Below are positions 46,501-58,572 of a stretch of 64,000 bases of DNA, one piece after another. Position 1 is the first letter of the stretch. Each line of letters opens with the position of its first letter. Under the pieces are notes generated by a model. The model saw nothing but the letters and a program-made list of their open reading frames with translations. It was not told where the DNA came from and did no database searches. Both the position numbers and the translations under genes were made by a program. Source of the stretch: Rusavskia elegans. Its lineage: Eukaryota; Ascomycota; Lecanoromycetes; Teloschistales; Teloschistaceae. The stretch is from NCBI GenBank assembly GCA_011316305.1, contig SAUG01000009.1:620001-684000 (forward strand). The letters run 5' to 3'.

Positions 46501-49500
46501 ATTTAAAATATAAAATTTCGATTCTATCGAGACTTTGAAATTACTAAATTAGACCTATAAAACTCTTTATTAATTAATCTATTAATTATTAAAAATTTGT
46601 AATAATAAAAAATTTCGATATAATTAAATATAGTATATTTAAACTTATTAATATAAATTTAGATTCTCGATACTATCGAGATTCTATATTTTCTAATTTC
46701 GATCTATTAATTATTCTACTAATTTATATAGCGATATTTCTTTTTTAGAATATTCGGAAAATTATTAAATTTAGAATATAGTTTATTTTAGTTTAAAACT
46801 TTAAATTAAAAGTTTTAATATTATCAAAATTCTATATTTACGTATTTTAATCTATTAACTACTCTATTAATCTTTATAATAGATTTTTCCTTTTTTAAAA
46901 TAATTAAAAAACTATAGAATTTAGAATATAGTTTATTTTAATTCAAAATTTTAAATTTAGAATCTCGGTACAATCGAGATTCTATAATAGGAATTCTAAA
47001 TAAAATAACTACTCTACTAATCTAAATAATCAAAAGTTTTTTTTTTAAATATAATCGAAAAATTATAGAATTTAGAATATAGCTTATTTTAGCTTATAAT
47101 TTAAAATCTAGTATCTCGATACTATCGAGATTCTATATTTACTAATCTAGAAAAAATAACTATTCTACTAATTTATATAATAAATTTTTCTTTTTTTAAA
47201 ATAATCGATAAATTATAAAATTTAGAATTTAGCTTATTTTAGTTTAAAATTTCGAGTTCATTATCTCGATAATTTCGAAATATTAAAATTACTTTTCTAG
47301 ATTAAATAACTACTCTACTAGTCTATATAATAAATTTCTTTTTTTTTAAATAATAAAAAAATAAAAAAAATTAGAATGTAGCTTAATTTAGACTAAAATC
47401 TATAATTTAGAATCTCGATACTATTAAGATTCTAAATTTTCAAATCTAGATAGAATAACTACTCTATTAGTCTATATAATAAAATTTTTTTTTTAAAATA
47501 ATCGAAAAATTATAAATATTAGAATATAGTTTAATTTAGTTTAAATTTTTAATTTTAGAATCTCGGTACTACCGAGATTTTTGATTTACGAATTGAAATA
47601 AAATAATAACTCTAATAGTCTATATAATAAATCTTTTTTTTTTTAAATAATTAAAAAATTTTAAAAATTAGAATATAGTTTATTTAAATTTAAAATTTAG
47701 AATTTAAAGTTTCGATAATATTATAATATTATATTTACTAATTAAAATCTAATAACTATTCTATTAATCTTTATAGTAAAATTCTTTTTTTATAAAATGA
47801 TTAAAAAACTATAAAAATTAAAATATAGTTTAATTTTTAGAATATTTAAAATCTCGATACTATCGAGGTTTTAAAATTTTAAATAGAGATAGATTAACTA
47901 TTCTACTAATCTCTATAATAAATTTTTCATTTTATAAATATTTATCGAAAAATTATAAAAATTAGAATATAGTTCATTTTAGCTTAAAATCTATATTTTA
48001 GAATCTCGATATCTTCGAGACTCTAAATTTATAGAACTAGAACGAGAAAGTTCTATATTAATAATTCTACTAATTATTCCTTGATTTTATTATAAAAAAA
48101 ACAAAATAATTCGAATATAATCTAATTTAGTTTAATAATTAGATAACTAGAATCTCGATATCTTCGAGATTTTAAATTTACTGAATTAGAACTATTATAT
48201 CTAATATTAGTTAATCTATTATTTATATTTCAATTCTAATAATAAAAAATTCGATATTTTCGAAATAAGCTTATTTTAATCTATAATTTTAAATTTAGAA
48301 TCTTGATACCTTCGAGATACTAACTTTACTAAACTAGATCTATAAAGTTATTTTCTTTATAATTATACTAATTTATCTTTTTTTTAATTTAGAAAAAATC
48401 TATAATAATCCGATTATAGTTTATTTTAGATTTAAATTTAGAACCTATATTCTCGAAGCTATCGAGATTTTATATTTATTTAATTAAGTTAATAATATTA
48501 AATATTAGTAAATATATTTATTTTATTTTAGTTTTAATAATAGAAAATTCGATATTTTCGAATATAATTTACTTTCGCTTAAAAATTAGTATTTAGAATC
48601 TTGATATCTTCGAGATTTTAAATTTATAGAATTTAATATATAAAGTTATCTACTAATAAATTTTCTTAATATTATTTAATTTTAGATTATTAAAATACGA
48701 AATAATTATAATATAGCTTATTTTAATTTAATAAATAGAATCTAAAATCTCGATACTATAGAGATTTTGAATTTACTAAATTAGAAATAAAATATCTAAA
48801 ATTGTAACCATAAAATTAAATATTGGTAAATCTACTAATTTAATTTTAAATTTAATAATAGAAAATTCGATATTTTCGACTATAGTTTATTTTAGCTTTA
48901 TAATTAGAATATAGAATTTCGATACCTTCGAAATTCTATATTTATTAGTTTTAAGCTTAAAGTCCTATATTGATAATTCTAATAATTTCTTTCTAATTCA
49001 AATTTTAAAAATATAGAAAAGAATCTAAATATAATTTTTTTTAGTTCAATAATTAGAATTCAAAATCTCGATATTTTCGAAATTCTATATTATCTAGAAT
49101 AGATCTATAATATTAATTATTAGTAAATCTACTATTTTTATTTCCAATTTTAAATAGAAAATTCGATATTTTTGAATATAGTTTAATTTAGCTTTATAAT
49201 TAGAATATAGAATCTCGATACCTTCGAAATTTTATATTTATTGATTTTAAGCTATAATTCTCTATATTAATAAATCTATTCATTCCTTTTTAATTCTAAT
49301 TTAGTGAAAATACGAATTAGTTTCAATATAGTTTATTTTAGCTTAATAATTAGAAATTAAAATCTCGATATTTTCGAGATTCTAAATTTACTAAATTAGA
49401 ACAATAATATCTAATATTAGTAAATCTATTAATTTCGTTTTAGTTTTAATAATAGAAAATTGAATATTTTTGAATATAGTTTTTTTTATCGTCTAAATTA

Positions 49501-50919
49501 ATATCTAGAATCTCGATACCTTCGAGATTCTATATATACTAAATTAGATCTATAGTATTTAATATTATTATATCCATTTATTTCGTTTCATTTCTAATTA
49601 GATTGGCCGTCGGATCGGATTTCGAATTCGGATTAACTAATCCGACCCGACCCGAATCGGATTAGACTAAAATATAATCCGATCTAACCGGATTTCGAAT
49701 TTTAGATTATAATTCGATCCGATCCGCTAAAACCGCCAAGCTCTAGTATAAAAGTATAAAGCTAATATAACTTTTATATAAATTTACTAAAAAAATTCTA
49801 ATTAATTAACCACGCTAGCTAGAAAGTTTATAGTAAAACTAAATATATTATCTGAATATATTATCTTTATTCAATTATTAAAATAATAATATATTAAATA
49901 TATAATATAATTAGATCGGATCCGGATTAGATTACTAAATAATTTAACTCGAATTCGATCCGCTAAAATCCGAGTCGGGTCCGAATCGGGTTACTAAAAT
50001 CGGGTCGGATATCCGACGATTCGACGGAAATCCGATTCGAACCGGCCAGTCTATTTCTAATAGTAGAAAATTCGATAATTTCGAAAACAGTTTATATTAG
50101 TTTAATAATTAGAATCTAGAATGTCGATATTTTCGAAATTCTATTTTAATTAAATTGGATCTAATAAAATATATATTAATAATCTAACTAATTACTTTTT
50201 AATTCTAATATTAAAAATATTCGAAAAAGTTAAAATTGAATTTATTTTAGTTTAATAATTAGAATTTAAAACTTCGATATTTTTTAGATTCTATATTTTT
50301 TAAATTTAAACTATAAGATTCTTTAATATAATACTACTAGATTTTTTCTAATTCTAAATTTAAAAATATAAGAAAAAATCTAAATATTTTAATTTTAATT
50401 TAAAAATTAGAATTTAAAATTTCGATATCTTCGAAATTTTATATAAATTATATTGAATCTATAGTATTTAGTATTTATAAATCTATTAATTTCGTTTTAA
50501 TTTTTATAATAGAAAATTCGATACTTTCGAATATAGTTTATTTTAATTTAATAATTAGAATCTAGAATCTCGATACCTTCGAGATTTTATATTTATAATT
50601 CTATTAATTTCTTTCTAATTTTGATTTTATAAATAGATAATCGATATTTTCGAAATTTTATATTTATCAAATTAATCGTATAGTATTTAGTATTATTAAA
50701 TCTATTTATTTTATTTTAAATTTTATAATAATAAATATAACATTTTTAAATATAGTATATTTTAGCTTAATTAAAAAAAATTAAAATCTCGATAAATACG
50801 AAATGCTAAATTTAATAAATATAAATTATAAAATTATATATTATTAATTCTAATTTTTTTTTTTAATTTTAATTTAATAAAAATACGAAAGAATTTAAAT
50901 ATATTATATTTCAACTTTA
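43513..50919. repeat. AT-rich satellite, about 149-bp monomer with a 21-bp palindrome
   Basis: The marker GAATCTCGAT recurs at 43531, 43681, 43831, 43980, 44136, 44282, 44431, 44580 and so on, a spacing of 146-156 bp. The better-kept units contain AATCTCGATACTATCGAGAT plus a final T, a 10-bp inverted repeat around one central base. Other shared blocks are TAGAATAACTATTCTACTAAT, written here as separate overlapping strings TAGAATAACTATT and CTACTAATCTATATAATAAA, and a T-run followed by AAAATAATCGAAAAATTAT. From about 48.2 kb a TTCGATATTTTCGA box appears once every two units (48251, 48549, 48867, 49163, 49460), giving a dimer of about 297 bp. CpA and TpG are almost absent. One element (49599-50053) interrupts the array. 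The spacing predicts somewhat under 50 units. Confidence 0.93.
49599..50053. mobile_element. hAT-like non-autonomous DNA transposon (MITE) in the satellite
   Basis: 455 bp with terminal inverted repeats TAGATTGGCCG at the left and the complement of TAGACTGGCCG at the right (10 of 11 match; the mismatch is C to T). It is flanked by a perfect 8-bp direct repeat TTTCTAAT (49591-49598 and 50054-50061). An 8-bp duplication is typical of hAT elements. Subterminal regions are dense in CGGAT, CCGAC and GGGTCGG strings in both orientations. No coding frame is present. The satellite continues on either side. Confidence 0.82.
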
Positions 50920-51320
50920 TATAACGTCTCTATATATTAGAGGGCGTTACGCTCGAGCCTAGCTATAGCCGTAGATATAGTCCGAACTACTAAATAGTAA
51001 AGAAGTCCTAGCGTAGATTATTATAACTAATTCTATATACCCGTAGAAGTATAGTTATAATATTACGAGATATCTTTATTATAAAATAATTAAAAAGAGA
51101 ATAGTAGAGACGTATTTAATAATTATATTAACAACTAATAAAAGAAACTATCTATAGAAGTAATAAGCGATATATATAGTAAAAATAGCTATAAAAACCG
51201 ATAAATAGCCGCCTACTAAAAGTCCTATCTAAAGAGGCGATTATATCGGCTATAGACGGCTATAGATAATTAGGCTCGTTTACCTAGCTAATCTTTTTAT
51301 AAAACTTCTATAGAGTTATA
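50920..51320. repeat. Long terminal repeat, left copy of outer element
   Basis: 401 bp. It matches 57127-57525 over its length with scattered transitions. Shared text includes AAATAGTAAAGAAGTCCTAG and AAAAGTCCTATCTA. Confidence 0.85.
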
Positions 51321-53296
51321 AATATAATATAGCCTTCTTTATATTGCTTTTTACCTAGTATATCAACTATCTATAGGATATAAAAAGGTTCTTTTTCTTT
51401 TTCTTTCCTTTTTTCCTTTATTATTTTTTAATATCTTTACTATACGTTCCTGAAAAGGAAATTATCTAAAGTCTTTTTATTATATTTAATTAAAAAAAGT
51501 AATAATATCTTTTCTTTATTTTCTATATATCTATAATCCTTTAAAAAAATATAAAATTAAAGTTAGTAGTAATATTTTTAATAAATATATTCGGGTTTAG
51601 AAATCGTATAATTTTCTAATATCTAATACTATTTATATATTATTTCTTTTATTTCTTTTACTTCGCTAACCTCTATAGGGAAGCGTTTTAAAAATAAAAA
51701 AAATAAACTTCGTTCTAATATTATAGATATTTTTAATAAATATTCCGAAACTCGTTATTATATTAAATCCTTTTTTAATTCCGAAAAAGAAATTCGTAAT
51801 AAGTATTTAGCCTAGAAATCGGATTTCTATCGGCTATTTAATAAATAGGAACGTTTTATTATTTATTATCGCGCTTTAGATAAATATAAAAGTAATTTTA
51901 TTATTTAGAAATAGCGCGTATTATCCCGACTTAATAAATTTAGTAATCCGGTCGCGTTCTATTTTTCCGTCGGTTTTACGCTAGCTATATAAAAAGCTTC
52001 TATTAAATTAATACCTAGGTTTAATTCGGATAATCTAGATTAAATTTTAAAAGATTTTAATTTCTTTTAACTTATAGAAAGTATAGAGTTCTAAAGAAAA
52101 TCTAGCTAAAAATTTCTTCGCTTCTATTTTTATATCTGATTTATATATCTATATTATAAATTATTTCCGGTTTTTTTAATAGTTTTACTAAATCTTATTT
52201 TTTAGTAACTATTTTATTCTATAATAATAAGGACGGATATTAATCGAATTTTTTATTTCTATATTATACGCTAAATACCGGGTCTAGTATTTTTTTATCC
52301 TAGTTTATTTAATTTAGTTTATAGTATTTAATTTTATTTATAGCTTTAATTATATTTTAGTATATTTTTCTAACGTAGTTTATTTAAAGCTATTAAATTA
52401 TTTTTCTATTTTTATTATATTTTTTAGTAAATTATTAAAAGAGATAGTAGTACTCTTTTTAAACCTTTATATTCTAAATTTTTCTATCTTTTTTAAAACT
52501 TTTATCTAATTTCTTAATATCGTCGTAATTTATTATAGAAACGACGTCTATTTTTTTATATAAAAGGTTTTTATAGGCTAGAAAATATATTATTTATAGC
52601 TCTATTTTCTTATCTATAGTAGTCTTTTCTATTAGTTTTTTTATTATTAATTCTTTCTATTCGTTTCTTAAAATAATATAACTTTTCTAACTTTCGATTA
52701 TAGTAAAGTTTATTATTCCGATTAATCTATTTTTTATTTTAATTTCGATATTAAAGATTTTATTATCTTTTATTATTCGTTTATAAAGGTATCCTTTAAT
52801 TTTATTATAGAATCTCTTTATAATTTTATTATCTTCCTTTCTATTTATAAAAGCTATTATCTATTAACCTCTGATTCTAATTTTAAATACTACTATAAGA
52901 GGTTTTTCGATTTTATATAGTTTAAAATCGATTATTAGTTTTATTTTCTATATTTTTCTTAAATTTTTAAGGTAATATCCTATCCCTATTTTATCTAATA
53001 GATAGATAGGGTATATATTATTATAGTAGACTAACCAGCTTTTTACTATATATTTATAGAGTAATTTTTCTATTACTTTAAAAAAGTATTTAGTTATTTT
53101 AATTACCTTTTTAATTAGATAATTTTTTTTAAAATATTCTATTTTTCTATATAAATAATAAGCTTTAGTTTTCGATCTTTTAATTTCGGTAGTATTAAAT
53201 TCTATCGGGTCTTTTCTAGACTTTTTTTTAATAGGTCCTATTTTATTAAACGCCTATTTATTTAAATATATTTCGTACTATCTAGTATTAATCTTT

Positions 53297-53479
53297 TGTT
53301 ATGGAGCAAGCTTTTATAAGGCCGAGTGGCATGTGAATAAGTTGCCTAATTAGGTTTAGTGCGGCTCGCTAGATTAGATAGCGGCCTTGGCGCGCACCTT
53401 TTATACCCGCAGGCCTCCTCTATAGAATAATTAACCTTCTACTACCTAATTATTATCTATATTTAACCTCGTTATAATA
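53297..53479. repeat. LTR, left copy of nested element
   Basis: 183 bp. It keeps TG and CA dinucleotides (TGTTATGG, GTGGCATGTG) that are TA in the right copy, so the two copies decayed unequally. Confidence 0.88.
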
Positions 53480-56375
53480 AATAGTAATAATAAAGGTATT
53501 CTAATTATCCTACGTTATTATACGTAGGCTTATTTTAAATCTACGCTAGTAAATATAGTTCTCCGAGCCTTCCGGAAGCTCGAATTATTTCTAACTACTT
53601 TCTAGTAAATATAAACTAAATTTACTAGGATTAAGCAAAGATTAATTATCTTTACTTTACTTTACCTTACCTTACTCGCTTTACGAATCTACGTTACTAT
53701 ATCCAGTAATATAGAAGACCTAGTACTAGGCTTCGGTAAACTTAATATAGAAGATAATAACCTTATCGGTATTAGAAGCGAGCCTTCTAGTAGCTTCGTT
53801 AATTAACGAGCTAGAAGCCCTAGAAAGAGGCTACGTAATTCGCTCTTTACTAGATTATAAACTACAGTAGAAAACGTTTAGGAAGGCGTTAGCGAAATCT
53901 AAACCTAGATTAATAATACTAGTAATATTATTAATAAAGAGTTTAAAAAGAGCTATAAATAATTCGGCGAGCTTAAGTTATCTATAGACGAGATTAAGCT
54001 CCTTCTTTAAGCTTAAACGAAGGAGAAACTAGGTACTTTACTACTAAATTCGTTCGTCGGACTTCTAAAATCTCTTTCTAGCGAGGCTTTATTACGTAAG
54101 TTATTTCGTAAAGGCTTACCTATCTATTCCGATTACGGTAGTACTAACGGTAGTAGAATTTAGAACTTTATTAAAGCGGTAAAAAATAAAGAGCAGAAAG
54201 ATAAATTTAAGGTATCCGAAATCGGCTATTTTAATCCTTACCTATTATAGTCTACCTATAGTAAAGGAGATTTCGTTATTATCGGCGATTATATCTAGTA
54301 CTATAATATTTATCTTTTTTTTAGCTAGGCTAAAACCTTTACGCAGACTCTAGAATTCTTATATATTCGTAAGTACTTCTATCTATATTTCCGAAGAATA
54401 GCTTAAGCCTAGTACGTTATAGAATTTAATAATATATATCGAATAGTATTCTAGAGAGGAAAAGAATTCTAGATATAGGAGAAACTATTTACCTAGCGTT
54501 TTAAAATACGTATATCTGATACTATAACGCTCTTCCGAGCTAATAAGCTCTTGATCGAGGATATCCGTTCCTAATATTCGGTTTCCGACTATATCTAATC
54601 GGTAGTATATTATACTCGCGATATAGGATTTAAAAATAAGTACTAATAAGTTCTCTAGGCCTAGAACTATCTTATACCAAGTCTATAGTATAATATTAAC
54701 GAACCTTCCGAGAAATCGACCCTCCTATTATTTATTCTATAACTAGAAGCTAAGAAGACCGCCTAGAGAAAATTTTATACGCTAAAACTATCTAAGAATA
54801 TATAGCAGCGCTAGTAGAATAACTAGGGCCTATTTTAGTAAAATAGCTATAGATAATAGTAATAATTCTATAGGAATTAACCTTAATATTAATAGTAGTA
54901 ATAGGTATTTCGTAATTAGGCAGGACTTCGCTAGTAAAATTAGGCCTAGCAGTAATAGTTATTTTAACGGCCTTTTTATTAGCCTTCCTAGTAGCTTTCT
55001 AAATAATAACCTGTTTAGCGCCGTATTAAGGCTCCGCTACGCGGTAACTAGGGCCCTAAACTGAATCTAAATTATAATTAGCAAGCTAATACTAATTTTA
55101 GTAGTACGAATAAAAAAGATACCTATATATTCGTTAGAGATATAAAAAATAATAATAGTTCCTATAATAATAGCTCCTATAGAGATAAACTTTCTCTAGA
55201 GGCCTATCTAGTATATAGCTTCTCTGTTAATTTTAATAATATCAGAGACGTTTAGTAAAATTTATAGCTATAGATATATAATTTATATTCTATTCCCTAT
55301 AGCTTCGGTAACGCTAACGAGCTCGCAGACTATAGAGCTTATTTCTATAGCGTTGATCCTAGATCTTCTAGCCAGAAATATATAAAGAAATAATAGGATC
55401 TTAATTAATATACCCGCGATAATATATATACTTTTAAATCTAGATTCTAAAGGTACGCTACCGCGAAGGCTACTGTATTTAATAAAACGAATCTAAATAT
55501 ATATATCGATATAGGCAGCGGAACCTCTATTATCGATTGTTCTCTCTTGCCTAAAGGCGTTAATTTAGCTATAATTACGGAGAAAACGATACTAGTTACC
55601 TTTAAAGGCGTTTATAGTCTCTAGCTATATAACCAGGTTGCTAAATTTAATATTTAACTAGGCGAGATTAACGTATCTATAATAGTATATTTAGTAGATA
55701 ATCTATAAGCGGGTCTTATTATCGGCCTAAATTAATTAGAAGATCTCGATATAATTCTATACCTTAAGAGACGTATTATAACTATTAGCGAAAAGGAGGT
55801 CAAGTTTATATATACTAGAAGCGCTGATTTAAATATAATCCCCTTAATATATATTAGAGTCTCTAAGCTACTATTTATTATATATAAGGAACGCCAGGAA
55901 AAGTAGACGGTATTAATAAAGGTAATAAATAAACCGAAGCCAAGAGCTATATTTAATTTAAATCTAGCTAATTAAAATTAAGTATAAATAAATTCTTTAG
56001 AAGCTCTAATTCCTGCTTACTTAATTAATAATAAAACGGACTAATTAGTTTCTAGAAATTCCGTAACTAACTTCGCTTTTACCCCCCCCGTTATATATAT
56101 ATATAAGCGCTATACCTACGTCGCCTCGTCTAATCGTAAGCTACGCCGTTACCGATACCCTTGCTTACCTTAGCGCTAACGCCTCGATTTAACTAGCTAG
56201 GAGCCTGTATATATAGAGAAAAGCTTAGAAAAGTAGGAAGCTCTAGAAGCTATACGGCGCGTATAAAAGAGATAGCGGATATATTTAGGCGTGTTCTAGG
56301 CGTAGTAGAATTAATAATCTCGCTAGCGCTCGGTATAGTATCGAAGGCGATACCTTTTTTTCTTTTTAGAATATT

Positions 56376-56558
56376 TATTATAGAGTAAGCTCTTATAAGG
56401 CCGAGTAGTATATAAATAAGTTACCTAATTAGGTTTAGTACGGCTCGCTAGATTAGATAGCGGCCTTGGCGCGTACCTTTTATACCCGCAGGCCTCCTCT
56501 ATAGAATAATCAACTTTCCACCATCCAATTATTATCTATATTTGATCTCGTCATAATA
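56376..56558. repeat. LTR, right copy of nested element
   Basis: 183 bp. Starts TATTATAGAG where the left copy has TGTTATGGAG. It retains CA in its last 60 bp, where the left copy has TA. Confidence 0.88.
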
Positions 56559-57126
56559 TCTTTATTATAAATTTAATAAAATCTACTAATAAATCTAGTT
56601 TTTCGATCGCTAATATAGTTTTTTTAACTTTTATCTAAAATCTTTTATAGAAGTAAACTTTTAGAACTAAATTTTTTTAGTCTATTTTATAAGCTAATAT
56701 TCTAAATTAAATAGTATAAGTAGCTACTAATTTCTACTATTTTAAAACTAATAGTTTCTTTTCTATTATTCTATCTTTATTATTATTTCCGAAAGCTTTT
56801 TTTATAGCCGTAATAAAATTACCGAAGGTATAGAAGATCTATAATATTTTATCTTCTTTCTATTCTTTTAGATTATCGAGATAATTTTTTATTCGAAGTT
56901 ATATTTAATTAAAGATAGCTCCTTCTAGATATAATATTATAAATAGAATTTTAACTATTTTATTTAGAAATTGGTTTATATATAATATAGAGTAGATATT
57001 TATCTAAATAATCTATAGTTTTAAAAATCTTTTATTTCCTTTATAAATATTTAGTATTACTATTTTAATAGTATTACTTCGATCTATAGGTCGGGATAAT
57101 AAAACTAATATAGTAAATTATTAAAA

Positions 57127-57525
57127 TATAATATTTCTATATATTAGAAGGCGTTATATTCGAGTTTAACTATAGCCGTAAATATAGTCTGAACTATTAA
57201 ATAGTAAAGAAGTCCTAGTATAGATTATTATAACTAATTCTATATACCTATAGAAATATAGTTATAATATTACGAGGTATCTTCGTTATAAAATAATTAA
57301 AAAGAAAATAGTAGAAACGTATTTAATAATTATATTAACGACTAATAAAAGAAACTATCTATAGAAATAATAAGCGATATATATAATAAAAATAGCTATA
57401 AAAACTAATAAATAGCTGTCTACTAAAAGTCCTATCTAGAAGAGCGGCTATATCGGCTATAGGCAGCTATAGATAATTAGGCTCGTTTATCTGACTAATC
57501 TTTTTATAGAATCGTGGACGTAATA
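57127..57525. repeat. Long terminal repeat, right copy of outer element
   Basis: 399 bp, partner of 50920-51320. It ends GGACGTAATA, directly before satellite sequence. Confidence 0.85.
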
Positions 57526-57920
57526 TTTTATAATTATAAATAAAAATCTCGATATATTCGAAATTTTATAAATTAAATACTTATACTATATTATTTTCTA
57601 TTAATAATTTTATTTATTTTTTTTAATTTTAATTTTAAAAATATAAAAAAAGATTCCGAATATATTTTATTTTAGTTAATAATAAAAATTCGAAATTTTA
57701 TATTTATTTATTAGATTTATAAAATTATATTTTAAAAATATATAAACTATTATTTAATATTTATAATTGATAATTCGAAATAATTCGAATATATTAGAAT
57801 TTCGATAGTTTCGAAATCCGAAATTGATTAAATTAGATCTATAAAATTATATATTATTAGTTTTTTTTTTTATTTTAATTTTAAAAAAATATAAAATAAT
57901 CCGAATATAGTTTAATTTAT
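57526..57920. repeat. Satellite continuation, about two to three degenerate units
   Basis: Right of the outer LTR element the satellite resumes (AATCTCGATATATTCGAAATT, split as AATCTCGATATA and TTCGAAATTTTAT). It ends at about 57920, where composition becomes normal. Confidence 0.75.
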
Positions 57921-58416
57921 CCTATCTATTTCACTCTTCCATCTTCTATCCTTCTTTCCATATTACCAAATATCTTTACCTTGCCATCCTACTTCCTCTG
58001 CCCTCTTCCCGGATCTATATCTAGACCTGTCAATATCATAGAACGCATCCGTTATTAGCAGGGCTTTCAACTGCAGTTGCTGTGGAATTTTGGAGAGATA
58101 AAATGGATAGGTGAAAAGAGATAGATAGGAGGGGGAAGAGATAGATGGGAAATTATTAGAAGATGAATGGAGCGGTAGGGCGTTTGATTTGGCTGGGGTT
58201 CGAGGTGCTGGATGTTTAGGACTGGTAGAAGGAGGGTTGTGGATAGAAGGAATATGGAGTTATATACGGGGATATAGAGGGATATAGAGAGATGTGGAAA
58301 GGAAAAGTTGGTATTAGATATTAGGATTTTAGATGATAAACAAATCCCAAAAAAGCCGAGATCTTTCGGACGTAGGAGATAGTATATATTATAAGAGAGA
58401 AGAGACCATAACTTAC
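57921..58416. other. Left part of a normal-composition island, no gene seen
   Basis: CA and TG dinucleotides are again common, unlike both neighbours. The first 100 bp are pyrimidine-rich, and 58130-58330 is purine-rich (GGAGGGGGAAGAGATAG). No coding frame is recognised. The minus-strand relic at 58417-58572 may continue here after its GTAAGT donor, but I cannot place a second exon. Confidence 0.4.
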
Positions 58417-58572
58417 CTTCGACTCTACATCAGCGTACGTACTTAATCTATACTCGACGGCCGTATAAAAGTCTTTGGCGGTGATACGATCGACGATAAA
58501 CCCTTCTAGATACTGGGCGTTAAAGGGTCTAGTGTTGCGGTAGATGGCTTTGTTATATTAACGATCCGGCAT
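58417..58572 (-). pseudogene. Gene relic: first exon with an early stop
   Basis: Read on the minus strand, ATG at 58572 opens 52 codons ending exactly at a GTAAGT donor (58416-58411). The fifth codon is TAA, consistent with CAA changed by a CpA-to-TpA transition. After it the text reads NKAIYRNTRPFNAQYLEGFI, then VDRITAKDFYTAVEYRLSTY, which is protein-like. I do not recognise the family. Confidence 0.4.

Larger units (their letters stand above)
53297..56558 (+). mobile_element. Nested LTR element with gag and protease but no recognisable reverse transcriptase
   Basis: 3262 bp. The two LTRs are each 183 bp (53297-53479 and 56376-56558). Ends are TGTTATG and CATAATA, close inverted repeats. 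A perfect 5-bp target duplication TCTTT flanks it (53292-53296, 56559-56563). The plus strand reads, with many TAG/TAA stops, as a gag-like protein at about 54050-54800 (RKGLPIYSDYGSTNGS-like, AKTFTQTLEFLYIRKYF, ANKLLIEDIRS). A retropepsin-like segment follows at about 55500-55800 (DIGSGTSIIDCSLL; LIIGLN then LEDLDIIL). No RT, RNase H or integrase motif is visible before the right LTR. This fits a TR-GAG or LARD-like non-autonomous element. It is less eroded than its host element. Confidence 0.82.
50920..57525 (-). mobile_element. LTR retroelement with Ty3-like gag on the minus strand, RIP-decayed, split by a nested element
   Basis: Flanked by related repeats of 401 bp (50920-51320) and 399 bp (57127-57525). 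Outer ends are TATAACGTC and GACGTAATA, inverted repeats of each other with one mismatch. Flanking 5-mers are CTTTA and TTTTA, a target duplication with one C-to-T change. On the minus strand, about 56930-56559 reads as a decayed Ty3/gypsy capsid-like gag (pattern YLEGAIFN, IFYTFGNFITAIKKAFG, RILAYKIDWK-like). About 53190-53120 reads as a zinc knuckle with Cys and His mutated to Tyr. The nested element sits between these parts. Without it the element is about 3.3 kb, short for a full pol, and I recognise no reverse transcriptase. TAG/TAA stops are frequent. Confidence 0.75.

Noticed and set aside
49660..50045. TTCGAATC/GGTTCGAA-like strings suggesting a tRNA B box
   Set aside because: They are part of the iterated CGGAT/TTCGAA text of the hAT-like element; no A box or cloverleaf could be drawn.
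43531..50900. CRISPR-like array (regular repeats with a palindrome)
   Set aside because: The whole unit is repeated with no unique spacers, and the organism is a eukaryote; it is a satellite.
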